Source: Syntrophobacteraceae bacterium
GTDB taxonomy: Bacteria; Desulfobacterota; Syntrophobacteria; Syntrophobacterales; Syntrophobacteraceae
Direction of reading: 5' to 3'
Length of the DNA: 60,626 bases
Assembly (NCBI GenBank): GCA_025453975.1
Contig: JALOPI010000019.1
Coordinates: 1-60,626 of the forward strand
Shown: one piece after another, positions 28,413-36,165 of the stretch
Layout of the letters: each line of letters opens with the position of its first letter
Numbering within the stretch: position 1 is the stretch's first letter
The notes under the pieces: generated by a model
Told to the model about the DNA's origin: nothing
Databases searched by the model: none
The model's input: only the letters and a program-made list of their open reading frames with translations
Program-made: the position numbers and the translations under genes

Positions 28413-29207
28413 TCAACGCCCGAGATCACCGTAGAGATCCCCCCTACGGTCGTCCCAGCATGGAAGGGCAAGGCGAAAGCTCTCCATCGTCTCGAAGTCT
28501 ACGGTGGCACGGATGATTTCTTCGTTTTCAGACCCGCGGGCCAGGCGCTCGCCCGTCGGCGCCGCAATGACCGAGCCTCCGCCGTATAGAAGCGAGCCAT
28601 CGGCACCGCAGCCGTTGCACCCAACCACAAAGACCTGGTTTTCCAGTGCCCGTGCTCGGAGCAGGAGATCCCAGTGCCGGATCCTGGCCAGGGGCCACAG
28701 GGCCGAAACGCAAAGCACCCGGGCACCTTTCAGGGCCAAACGGCGGGAGAGCTCGGGAAAGCGAAGGTCGTAGCAGATCAGAATGCCCAGCCGCCCCAGC
28801 TGCGTGTCGCAGACCAGAGCTTCCTGGCCAGGGGTGAACACCCGCTGCTCCCCGTGGGGAGAAAAGAGGTGCGTCTTGCAATAGCGTCCCGCCAGCTCCC
28901 CGTTCCCATCCACCACATAGCTCGCGTTGAAAAGGTGTCCTCCCGCGATCTCGGGCATGCTCCCGACGATGACCATGGAGCTTCGCTGACACCAGTCCTG
29001 CCACCGTGCCAAGATGGAGGGTGACTTCAGGGCCAGGGTGCGCAGGTCGGAGCGGGAAAAACCGCAAAACCACATTTCCGGCAAGACGAGGAGCCGGCAC
29101 CCCTCCCCGCTCAATCGGCCCAGCACCTGCTCCAGTCTTGAAATGTGCTCTTCAGGGCTCCTCGCGGTGACTTCCCCCTGCCAGCAGGCCGCCATGAATG
29201 GAAGCAT
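28413..29207 (-). CDS. nitrilase-superfamily carbon-nitrogen hydrolase (omega-amidase-like)
   Basis: 264 residues from MLPFMAACWQGEV. Complete catalytic triad of the nitrilase fold: Glu44 (VLPEMWFCGF), Lys111 (RYCKTHLF) and Cys145 (LICYDLRFPE). The short Cys motif ICYDLRFPELSR is typical of the omega-amidase/NIT2-like group, which hydrolyses 2-oxoglutaramate or similar amides; the substrate here is a guess. AAAGG 9 bases before ATG 29207 supports this start over 29258. Confidence 0.88.
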   Translation of the reverse strand: MLPFMAACWQGEVTARSPEEHISRLEQVLGRLSGEGCRLLVLPEMWFCGFSRSDLRTLALKSPSILARWQDWCQRSSMVIVGSMPEIAGGHLFNASYVVDGNGELAGRYCKTHLFSPHGEQRVFTPGQEALVCDTQLGRLGILICYDLRFPELSRRLALKGARVLCVSALWPLARIRHWDLLLRARALENQVFVVGCNGCGADGSLLYGGGSVIAAPTGERLARGSENEEIIRATVDFETMESFRLALPCWDDRRGDLYGDLGR

Positions 29208-29452
29208 AGGTTGGGCCTTTCGAAAGCGGGTCTGGGGGCTCAATGCCAGCCCGCCCATTGCTCCGGTAACGATTCAGGGCCATGGGATCCACGAGGTCCT
29301 CCCGCGCCGCGGGCTTCCACTCCCTTGAAGAAGCAAGCGCGGCATCGGGCCTATCTCCATAGCATGTTTCCGTGGACACCCCAAGGGGCTTGATGTAGAT
29401 TCCACAAGGTCCAGATGACACTACATTCGAAGATCATCATGAGGTTTGAGTC

Positions 29453-30931
29453 ATGGAGCGGAAGGTGACGTGCCGCGGTTTGTTGAAGGCCTGGATGGGA
29501 GCCGCAGAACCGACCTCGATTCGGTTGCGGAGTCGCACACCTCGGTTGAGGGATGACCATGTCGCGGATGCTGGAGTGTGGCGGAGGCCCGCCCGGACAT
29601 GTCTCATGCCGCGAAGGTCAGGAGCGGCAACGGGGGCTCAAGGCTCCATTCTGCTGGTCGCCGTCGCCCTGTGCTGCCTGAGCTGCGCGACGGGCCAGCC
29701 TCCTTCCGGCGACACCAGGGATTCCAGCGCGTCAGCGACGCAAGCGGTCGCTTCCGGGGAATCCAGGGGGTCGTCCGCCCACTGGATCATCCCTTATTAT
29801 CCGCCTCCCTCGGCGATGGAGCTTTGCGGCGAGCCGGTACCGCTTCGAAATCAAGAGGTGATGGAGCGTTTCGACAAGGAGTTCACCCTCGTCGTCTACA
29901 ACCACGCCCAGGTTTACCTCTGGCTGAAGCGCATGGAGCGATACTTCCCCTGGATCGAGGAGCGGCTGAGAGCCGGCGGTCTTCCCGATGATTTGAAGTA
30001 TGTCGCGGTGGTGGAGAGCGACCTGCTTCCGGACGCGTGCTCACCCAAGGGAGCCGCGGGCCCCTGGCAGTTCATGCCGGCCACGGGGTCGGCCTACGGC
30101 CTGCAGCAGACAGGCGGCTGCGACGAACGGTACGATTTCGAGCGGGCGACGGAGTGCGCTTTTCGGTATTTGCAGGACCTTCACAGGCGGTACCGAAACT
30201 GGACCGTGGCCATCGCCACATACAACTGTGGCGACAAACGAGTCCAGGAGCAGATCCGCGCCATCGGGTCCGCGGACTACTACCAGATGAGGCTTCCCAC
30301 CGAAACCGAGCGCTACATCTTGCGCATCCTGGCGGTGAAGGCGGTACTGGGAAGCCCGGGCCGCTACGGGTATCAGCTGCCTCCAGGGCAGGGCTATCCA
30401 CCCCTCAAAACGGATCGGGTCAATGTTCAGCTCTCCTGCCCTCTCCCCCTGCATGCGGCCGCCGAGGCCAGCGGAAGCACGGTGCGCGAGCTCAAGCGGT
30501 TGAACCCCGCGCTTCGATCGGACGAGATCCCCGAGGGCTCCTACCAGCTCAGGCTGCCTGCCGGATCGGGCGAGGCTTTCGAGAAGAACATCGACATGTC
30601 GACTCGCAGGCGGGGGGCCGGCGCCGCACCACCGGAAGCCCAGGGTCAGAGCCAGTCGTCAACGGCCGAGGAGGCGGCCATGGATGCCACCCATGAGCCT
30701 CGCTCTCCGGCTCGGGAGCGGCGAATCGATTCCGGGAAGCAGCAATCAGGGGCTGGGGAGGCGAGGGGCAAATCCAGCCCCGCGGCCAGGTCCGGCGCGC
30801 ACACGGTGAAACGGGGAGAGTCTCTTTCCACCATCGCCAAGCGCTACAATGTGAGCACCGATGAGCTCCGAAGGGCCAACAAGCTCAAGTCCAGCACGGT
30901 CTCATCGGGGCAGAAGCTTGTCATCCCTTGA
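29453..30931 (+). CDS. membrane-bound lytic murein transglycosylase D-like (SLT + LysM)
   Basis: Up to 492 residues. SLT domain with catalytic Glu in VAVVESDLLPDACSPKGAAGPWQFMPAT, followed by AIATYNCGDKRVQEQI; then a first degenerate LysM-like part, a low-complexity linker rich in Ser/Ala/Glu, and a clear C-terminal LysM (HTVKRGESLSTIAKRYNVSTDELRRANKL). Cleaves peptidoglycan glycan strands. The hydrophobic export signal (GSILLVAVALCCLSC) begins about residue 64, so translation may start at the internal ATG 29606. CLSC resembles a lipobox but lacks the usual residue at -3. GAGG precedes ATG 29453. Confidence 0.88.
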   Translation: MERKVTCRGLLKAWMGAAEPTSIRLRSRTPRLRDDHVADAGVWRRPARTCLMPRRSGAATGAQGSILLVAVALCCLSCATGQPPSGDTRDSSASATQAVASGESRGSSAHWIIPYYPPPSAMELCGEPVPLRNQEVMERFDKEFTLVVYNHAQVYLWLKRMERYFPWIEERLRAGGLPDDLKYVAVVESDLLPDACSPKGAAGPWQFMPATGSAYGLQQTGGCDERYDFERATECAFRYLQDLHRRYRNWTVAIATYNCGDKRVQEQIRAIGSADYYQMRLPTETERYILRILAVKAVLGSPGRYGYQLPPGQGYPPLKTDRVNVQLSCPLPLHAAAEASGSTVRELKRLNPALRSDEIPEGSYQLRLPAGSGEAFEKNIDMSTRRRGAGAAPPEAQGQSQSSTAEEAAMDATHEPRSPARERRIDSGKQQSGAGEARGKSSPAARSGAHTVKRGESLSTIAKRYNVSTDELRRANKLKSSTVSSGQKLVIP

Positions 30932-31051
30932 TCTTCGCTCGGGTGCGGCGGTCGGAGCTTGACGTCAGGGCCCGCACCCCCCAAGCAGGGTCGGCGGCAT
31001 CCCGGGGATCTTTCGGGCCCGGTCATGCTGGCCCGGCCACTGGAGCATTTC

Positions 31052-31909
31052 ATGCACACGGCCGATATTGATACTCGAGAGCTCGGCAGCTCAGGGCGCC
31101 CCGTGAGCCTGGTGGGTTTGGGGGGAGAAGGCATCCTGAGAACCCAGGGTCAGGAGGATGGAGCGTCTCAGGTCATCCGTCGGGCCGTGGAGCAAGGCAT
31201 CACTTATTTCGACTGCGCACGGGCCTATGCAGGCAGCGAAGGGTATTATGGAAAGTTCTGGAGACACCACCCTGAGCTTCGGGCACGGGTCTTCCAGGCC
31301 AGCAAATCGGCTCAGCGCACCCGGTCGGGGGCACTCTCCGATCTCGATGTCACCCTGAAGACCATGGGTGTCGATCATTTGGACCTCTGGCAGATTCACG
31401 ATGTTCGGGATCAGGACGATCTGGACCGGATCAGCGGTCCCGGGGGGGCCTTGGAGGCTTTCGTGGAAGCCAGACAGACGGGGAAGGTCGGATCCATCGG
31501 CGTGACTGGCCACCACGACCCCGAGATCCTTCTCCGGGCCCTGCGGGACTGGCCCGTGGATTCGGTCATGATGCCCGTGAATCCGGTGGAGGCGATACTC
31601 GGGGGATTCCTGACCCGCACACTGCCGGAGGCACGCCGGAAGGGGTTGGCTGTCATCGCCATGAAGGTGCTGGGCGCAGGACGCTATCTGGCTCCGCCGG
31701 AAGGAGCCACTCCGAGGAATCTCATCCGATTCGCCTTGTCGCAGGACGTTTCCGTGGCCATCGTGGGCTGTTCCACGCCCGGTCATGTCGATACTCTGGT
31801 CGAGTCTGGGAGACCCTTCCACCCCATGGGCCTGGAGGAGCAGCGCGAGCTTGTGGCCCGGTTCGAGCCCGTGTCTCGCAGAATGGCCTTTTACCGCGGC
31901 GTCGTGTAG
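31052..31909 (+). CDS. aldo/keto reductase
   Basis: 285 residues from MHTADIDTRELGSSG. AKR tetrad visible: Asp54, Tyr59 (YFDCARAYAGSE), Lys85 (FQASKSAQRT) and His116 (LWQIHDVRD). Usual TIM-barrel length and NADPH-site tail. Substrate unknown. GGAG 7 bases before ATG 31052 supports it over 30959 or 31025. Confidence 0.9.
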   Translation: MHTADIDTRELGSSGRPVSLVGLGGEGILRTQGQEDGASQVIRRAVEQGITYFDCARAYAGSEGYYGKFWRHHPELRARVFQASKSAQRTRSGALSDLDVTLKTMGVDHLDLWQIHDVRDQDDLDRISGPGGALEAFVEARQTGKVGSIGVTGHHDPEILLRALRDWPVDSVMMPVNPVEAILGGFLTRTLPEARRKGLAVIAMKVLGAGRYLAPPEGATPRNLIRFALSQDVSVAIVGCSTPGHVDTLVESGRPFHPMGLEEQRELVARFEPVSRRMAFYRGVV

Positions 31910-31927
31910 GGGCTGTTCAGGAACCGC

Positions 31928-32013
31928 CATTTCGTGCGACGGCGAGAAATCCCGATTTTCGTAATCATTGGAATCTTCGAGATTTCTCTTCCCGCGCCCC
32001 GTTCGAAATGACA
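31928..32013. repeat. intergenic palindromic repeat, copy 2
   Basis: Shares GAGATTTCTC (31979-31988) and a CGAAATGAC end (32004-32012) with the copy at 24182-24240; the left end CATTTCGTGCG is partly complementary to the right end GTTCGAAATG. Diverged, but the same architecture in a gap between two genes. Confidence 0.5.
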
Positions 32014-32159
32014 AAAAGCAAATCTCGGACAGCCTCTTGGAGCTGCAGGTGAGGAAGGGGTTTATGGGACGCCGGACCTTTGCATTGGCAGGCCGGCGGT
32101 GATATAAGAAGATCTGACGTTTCGCCCCGTCGAAGCCCAGTCTGATTTTCCGTTTCAGG

Positions 32160-33017
32160 ATGGCTGACCCTCGTGTTGATTCGGTGACGCCTAACAGGGA
32201 GCACCCCTTAGAGAGCCGCGTGGAGAGCATGCCCATAGTCAAAAGACCTTCTTCCGAGCAGGTGGAATGCCCATTCAGTGAGATTCCCCGTGGAGAGATC
32301 AAAAAGAATGCGGTTTGGGCCAAGCTTGCCGTGCTGTTGTTCCTCATTGGCATCACCATCATTTTATACCAGACGAACGTCTTCAGGTTCTTCTTCAGCA
32401 GGCAGGAGATTCTGGAGTTCCTGGAATCCCTGGGCCCGATGGCCTTCGCCGGATTCATTTTGTTGCAGGCGGCTCAGGTCGTTTTGGCGCCCATCCCCGG
32501 AGAAGTCACCGGCCTGATCGGCGGATTCCTTTTCGGACCCGTTCTGGGGGTCCTGCTGTCCACCGTTGGGCTGGTGGCCGGCTCGCTCCTCGCCTTTCTC
32601 ATCTCCCGAAGCTTCGGTCGGCCTTTTATCGAGAGGTTCATCGACCCGTCGGTCATGAGGCGGTTCGACTACCTGCTTCATCACAAGGGCCTTTTCCTGG
32701 TTTTCGTCCTCTTCCTGATCCCCGGTTTTCCCAAGGACTACCTGTGCTTCATCCTGGGACTCGGGCATCTCACGATCTTCGAATTTCTGACCGTGAGCAC
32801 CATCGGCCGTTTGTTCGGAACCATTCTCCTGACGCTGGGGGGTGGGTTCATCCGATACCACCAGTACGGGAAGCTCTCCGTCCTCATTGGCGGGGCGGCG
32901 CTCTTTTCGGTCATCGTCTATGTGTTCCGGGACAGGCTGGAGCGCTGGTTCGCGATGTACCATTCCCGTCATGAATGCAAGAAGGGAGTCCGAGGATCCG
33001 GCAGCGTCATTTCTTGA
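32160..33017 (+). CDS. TVP38/TMEM64-family VTT-domain membrane protein
   Basis: 285 residues. After a cytoplasmic N-terminus of about 50 residues there are five to six helices with the VTT core: LLQAAQVVLAPIPGEVTGLIGG, FLFGPVLGVLLSTVGLVAGSL, ISRSFGRPFIERF, and the conserved re-entrant GFPKDYLCFILGLG. Bacterial relatives have been implicated in lipid scrambling and membrane homeostasis. Start is 32160 or the internal ATG 32229; neither has a strong ribosome binding site. Confidence 0.85.
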   Translation: MADPRVDSVTPNREHPLESRVESMPIVKRPSSEQVECPFSEIPRGEIKKNAVWAKLAVLLFLIGITIILYQTNVFRFFFSRQEILEFLESLGPMAFAGFILLQAAQVVLAPIPGEVTGLIGGFLFGPVLGVLLSTVGLVAGSLLAFLISRSFGRPFIERFIDPSVMRRFDYLLHHKGLFLVFVLFLIPGFPKDYLCFILGLGHLTIFEFLTVSTIGRLFGTILLTLGGGFIRYHQYGKLSVLIGGAALFSVIVYVFRDRLERWFAMYHSRHECKKGVRGSGSVIS

Positions 33018-33439
33018 CGAGCGACGGGCTCATCCACCCACGTGAATGAATGGCCCCTGGCATGGGACGCTCCCTTCTGCCGTCTGATATCCCATGGCCT
33101 TTTCGCTGGGAGGGACGCCTGCCCGCTCCTGCGCATGCACACCATGTAAGATGCCACGATTTGCGAGGGCACCAGGCAACGATTCCGTCAGGATGCTCTC
33201 GTCAGCGAATCCCCGGGATGCCGTCTGCCTCGCGCCTTCCTGTCAGCACATCGAGATTCGGTATAAATTCAGTATGTTTTTTGCTAGCCTTTCTCGTTGA
33301 TTCCCTGGGGCATGGGGGACTTGGCGGGTGTCAGACTCCCTGCCAGCCTTCCGGAGATGCGGCTCGTTCATTGAATTCCATTCTCAGGCGCGGCGCCGGG
33401 TGCTCAAAGACCTGGTGACTCCACATAGCAAAGGTGCCC
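33018..33439 (+). promoter_or_regulatory. intergenic region with candidate promoter for the YqaA-like gene
   Basis: About 420 bases without a credible gene. CTGTCA (33240-33245), 16-base spacer, TATAAA (33262-33267) is a plausible promoter in the only AT-rich patch, giving a leader of about 165 bases. Otherwise nothing recognisable. Confidence 0.35.
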
Positions 33440-34015
33440 ATGAAACTGTTTTCCACTCTCTATCGATTCACCCTGGAATGGTCGCGACATCCCAGAGCAC
33501 CATGGGCTTTGGGAGTCCTGAGCTTCGCCGAATCCTCGTTCTTTCCCATCCCTCCGGACGTCATGCTGGCACCCATGTGCCTGGCAACCCCCAGGCGGGC
33601 GTGGTGGTTCGCGTTCCTGACGACGCTGACGTCGGTGCTGGGGGGAGTCTTCGGATACCTCATCGGTGTCTATGCCTTTTCAGCCATCGAGCCTTTTCTG
33701 CGTGAAAGCCATTATTGGCAGTCCTACCAATCGGCGGTGGAATGGTTCGGAGCATGGGGGTTTTGGGCCGTCTTCATAGCAGGCTTTTCCCCTATTCCTT
33801 ATAAAGTCTTCACCATCGCGGCGGGTGCGCTGTCGATGGCTTTCCCGCCTTTTGTCCTGGCGTCGGTCATCGGCCGCGGGGCCCGATTCTTTCTGGTGGC
33901 CGGATTGATGGCCTGGGGTGGAGCAAGAATGGAGAGCGCCCTGCATCGCTACGTCGATCGCATCGGGTGGGTCACGGTCGCCTTGCTGGCGCTGGGGCTC
34001 CTGATCCGCCGGTGA
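33440..34015 (+). CDS. YqaA/DedA-like VTT-domain membrane protein
   Basis: 191 residues, four to five helices. Signature SFAESSFFPIPPDVMLAPMCLA near the N-terminus and AGFSPIPYKVFTIAAGALSM in the middle are the conserved YqaA/DedA-type loops. AAAGG 5 bases before ATG 33440 supports this start; a GTG two codons earlier is the alternative. Transport or lipid function unproven in this subgroup. Confidence 0.87.
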   Translation: MKLFSTLYRFTLEWSRHPRAPWALGVLSFAESSFFPIPPDVMLAPMCLATPRRAWWFAFLTTLTSVLGGVFGYLIGVYAFSAIEPFLRESHYWQSYQSAVEWFGAWGFWAVFIAGFSPIPYKVFTIAAGALSMAFPPFVLASVIGRGARFFLVAGLMAWGGARMESALHRYVDRIGWVTVALLALGLLIRR

Positions 34016-34114
34016 ACGGCATCACCGGCACATCCGCCCAGCTGGGAATCCATTGGAAACGACGCGCCGAGGTCATGGAGACCTCTTCACGAAATGCTTT
34101 GTCCAGGCGAACAA

Positions 34115-35077
34115 ATGACTGTCACCGCCGGAGAATCGAAGGTGAAAGGGGGGAGGATCCGCGCCCCCGGAAGAGCTGGGGCTCTCCTCGTGAAGACGGC
34201 CTTCAGGGGAGCCTGCCTGTCATGGATGCTTGCGGGGCTCATCGCTCTCTTCAGCATTCTCTCGCCTTGCCGCCCCGCCTGGGCCGGTGAGAAGTGGAGC
34301 TTCGCGGCCTTCTCCGACATCCATTCGGCCCATGCCTCATATCAGAACGTGCTCAATGAGATCAGGTCCCCCACCGTGGCGAAGGAGGATCGAACGGAGC
34401 TGGCGGACTTCATCCTCGTCCTGGGGGATTGGTCACCTGCATCGATCAATCATGGTATCTTCCAAAGGACATTCTCCCAGCCCCGTCCGCTTTTCCTGCC
34501 CGTGCGCGGCAACCATGAAAATGCCGGGGACCTGCGGGTGATGAACAGCAGGATCCTCCCAGCGGTGGCGTCAGCCCCCGGAGCTTCCATGAGCCGCCTG
34601 TCCCGCGATGGCTTTTCGTACTGGCTCGATTGGAAAGGGGTCAGGCTCATCGTGCTGGACCAGTATGCGGATTTCAGCCGGTCAGCTCCGAGCAGACAGG
34701 CCCTTCAATGGCTGGGACAGGCGCTTGAATCGGCCCGTGCGAAGGATCATGTCTTCGTCGGATTTCACGAGCCCATATTGCCATGGGAGGCGGAATCGGA
34801 TCTGGCGTGGAGAGCCCTGCTTCGGAACCGCTCCCACATCCGTGCCGTCTTTTTTGGCCACACCCATGTTTACTTTCGAACGCGCCTGCCTGAATTCCTC
34901 GGAGGCACTCACCTCGTCAACGTGGGCAATGGGGGTCAGAGGACTCACAGTGATCTTCACCAGACCATTGTGAGCGTGAGCATCGACGGTGACAGCGCCC
35001 GCGGGGTGACCCTGCAGGCGGCGGACGGACAGAGCGAGTTCAGGGCAATCGATGCATTCGACATGAGCGGATATTGA
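34115..35077 (+). CDS. exported calcineurin-like metallophosphoesterase
   Basis: 320 residues. A hydrophobic export signal (CLSWMLAGLIALFSILSP, cleavage probably after AWA) precedes a complete metallophosphoesterase motif set: FSDIH, LVLGDWSP, RGNHE, GFHEPILPW and FFGHTHVYF. Probably periplasmic. Substrate unknown. ATG 34115 has AGG 7 bases upstream; ATG 34094 is an alternative. Lies 100 bases after the YqaA-like gene. Confidence 0.88.
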   Translation: MTVTAGESKVKGGRIRAPGRAGALLVKTAFRGACLSWMLAGLIALFSILSPCRPAWAGEKWSFAAFSDIHSAHASYQNVLNEIRSPTVAKEDRTELADFILVLGDWSPASINHGIFQRTFSQPRPLFLPVRGNHENAGDLRVMNSRILPAVASAPGASMSRLSRDGFSYWLDWKGVRLIVLDQYADFSRSAPSRQALQWLGQALESARAKDHVFVGFHEPILPWEAESDLAWRALLRNRSHIRAVFFGHTHVYFRTRLPEFLGGTHLVNVGNGGQRTHSDLHQTIVSVSIDGDSARGVTLQAADGQSEFRAIDAFDMSGY

Positions 35078-35098
35078 TTCACCAGGAGGTCCGGCACC

Positions 35099-35108
35099 GG
35101 GGGGGGGG
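35099..35108. repeat. homopolymeric G10 tract
   Basis: Ten consecutive G upstream of the response regulator gene, about 180 bases before its ATG. Such tracts can slip in replication; they are also common assembly error sites. Confidence 0.8.
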
Positions 35109-35289
35109 ATACGGTCCAGGGGAAGGGCTCTCGGCGGCCAGCCCAGGATCGAAGGGCTGGTCCTGTACCCTCGGCCGACAAGACAGGCTCCCGGTCTGCT
35201 CCTTTGAGTTGAGGGGCCATCGCATCATTTCGGGTGGATCCTCGAGCCGCGGGCCATAGGTACATCATCACCGCAGGGGAGGCCAAGGG

Positions 35290-35961
35290 ATGAAGGACGT
35301 CAAGAGAGTGCTGCTGGTGGAGGATCACACCATCCTTCGAGAGGGGCTGCGGATGCTGCTCTCTTCCGACCCGGGTCTGGAGGTGGTTGGCGAAGCCCAG
35401 GATGGGCTGGAGGCGGTGCGACTGGCCGACAGCCTCAAGCCCGATCTGATCCTGATGGATCTGTCCATGCCTCGCATGAACGGGATGGGGGCCATTCAGG
35501 AAATCAAAAAGCACATGCCCAGGGTCAAGATATTGGCCCTGACAGTTCATGGGGCCGAGGAGTACATCCTGGCCACTCTGAAAGCGGGAGCGGACGGTTA
35601 TGTCATCAAGGATGCGACCCATGCCGAGCTCATGCTGGCCATCCAGTGTGTGCTGGAAGGGAAATCCTACCTGAGCCCCAGCGTCTCGGACAAGGTCATT
35701 GAAGGCTACCTTGAGGGGAAAAAACAGCTCAAATCCAGCAGCTCCTGGGATACGCTGACCCATAGAGAGCGCGAAGTCCTGAAGATGATTGCCGAAGGAT
35801 ACAAGAACAAAGACATTGCGGACTATCTGTGCATCAGCGCCAAGACCGTGGAAAAGCATCGCGCCAATCTCATGAAGAAGCTCGACCTGCACAATGTTTC
35901 ATCCCTCACGGCCTTCGCCATGGAAAAAGGTCTCATCGCCAAACCTTCCGGAGAGCCCTGA
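35290..35961 (+). CDS. NarL/FixJ-type response regulator
   Basis: 223 residues. Receiver domain with acidic pair Glu11/Asp12, phospho-acceptor Asp57 (LILMDLSMPRMNG), Thr84 and Lys106, followed by a LuxR-type helix-turn-helix (LTHREREVLKMIAEGYKNKDIADYL, then KTVEKHRANLMKKL). A DNA-binding transcription regulator controlled by phosphorylation. No histidine kinase gene is adjacent. The next genes on the strand are a TonB-dependent receptor and a YfiR-like protein, possible targets. Good GGAGG-type ribosome binding site. Confidence 0.95.
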   Translation: MKDVKRVLLVEDHTILREGLRMLLSSDPGLEVVGEAQDGLEAVRLADSLKPDLILMDLSMPRMNGMGAIQEIKKHMPRVKILALTVHGAEEYILATLKAGADGYVIKDATHAELMLAIQCVLEGKSYLSPSVSDKVIEGYLEGKKQLKSSSSWDTLTHREREVLKMIAEGYKNKDIADYLCISAKTVEKHRANLMKKLDLHNVSSLTAFAMEKGLIAKPSGEP

Positions 35962-36165
35962 AGGTGCCCACGGGCCACCGCGCGACCCGGATGATGGCGA
36001 AGGCCTGGTCCGTGACCGCACCATCCGGCGTGATCCCGATGATGGAGCTTCTGCTCCCGGCCGGCCTGTGATATGGAAGCAGCCACTCCGGGAGCTCCCA
36101 TGGCCATGTGAAGATCTGTATACCAATGGGCCGGTGCGGCCAAACACCCTGCTGGGGGGGAAGCC

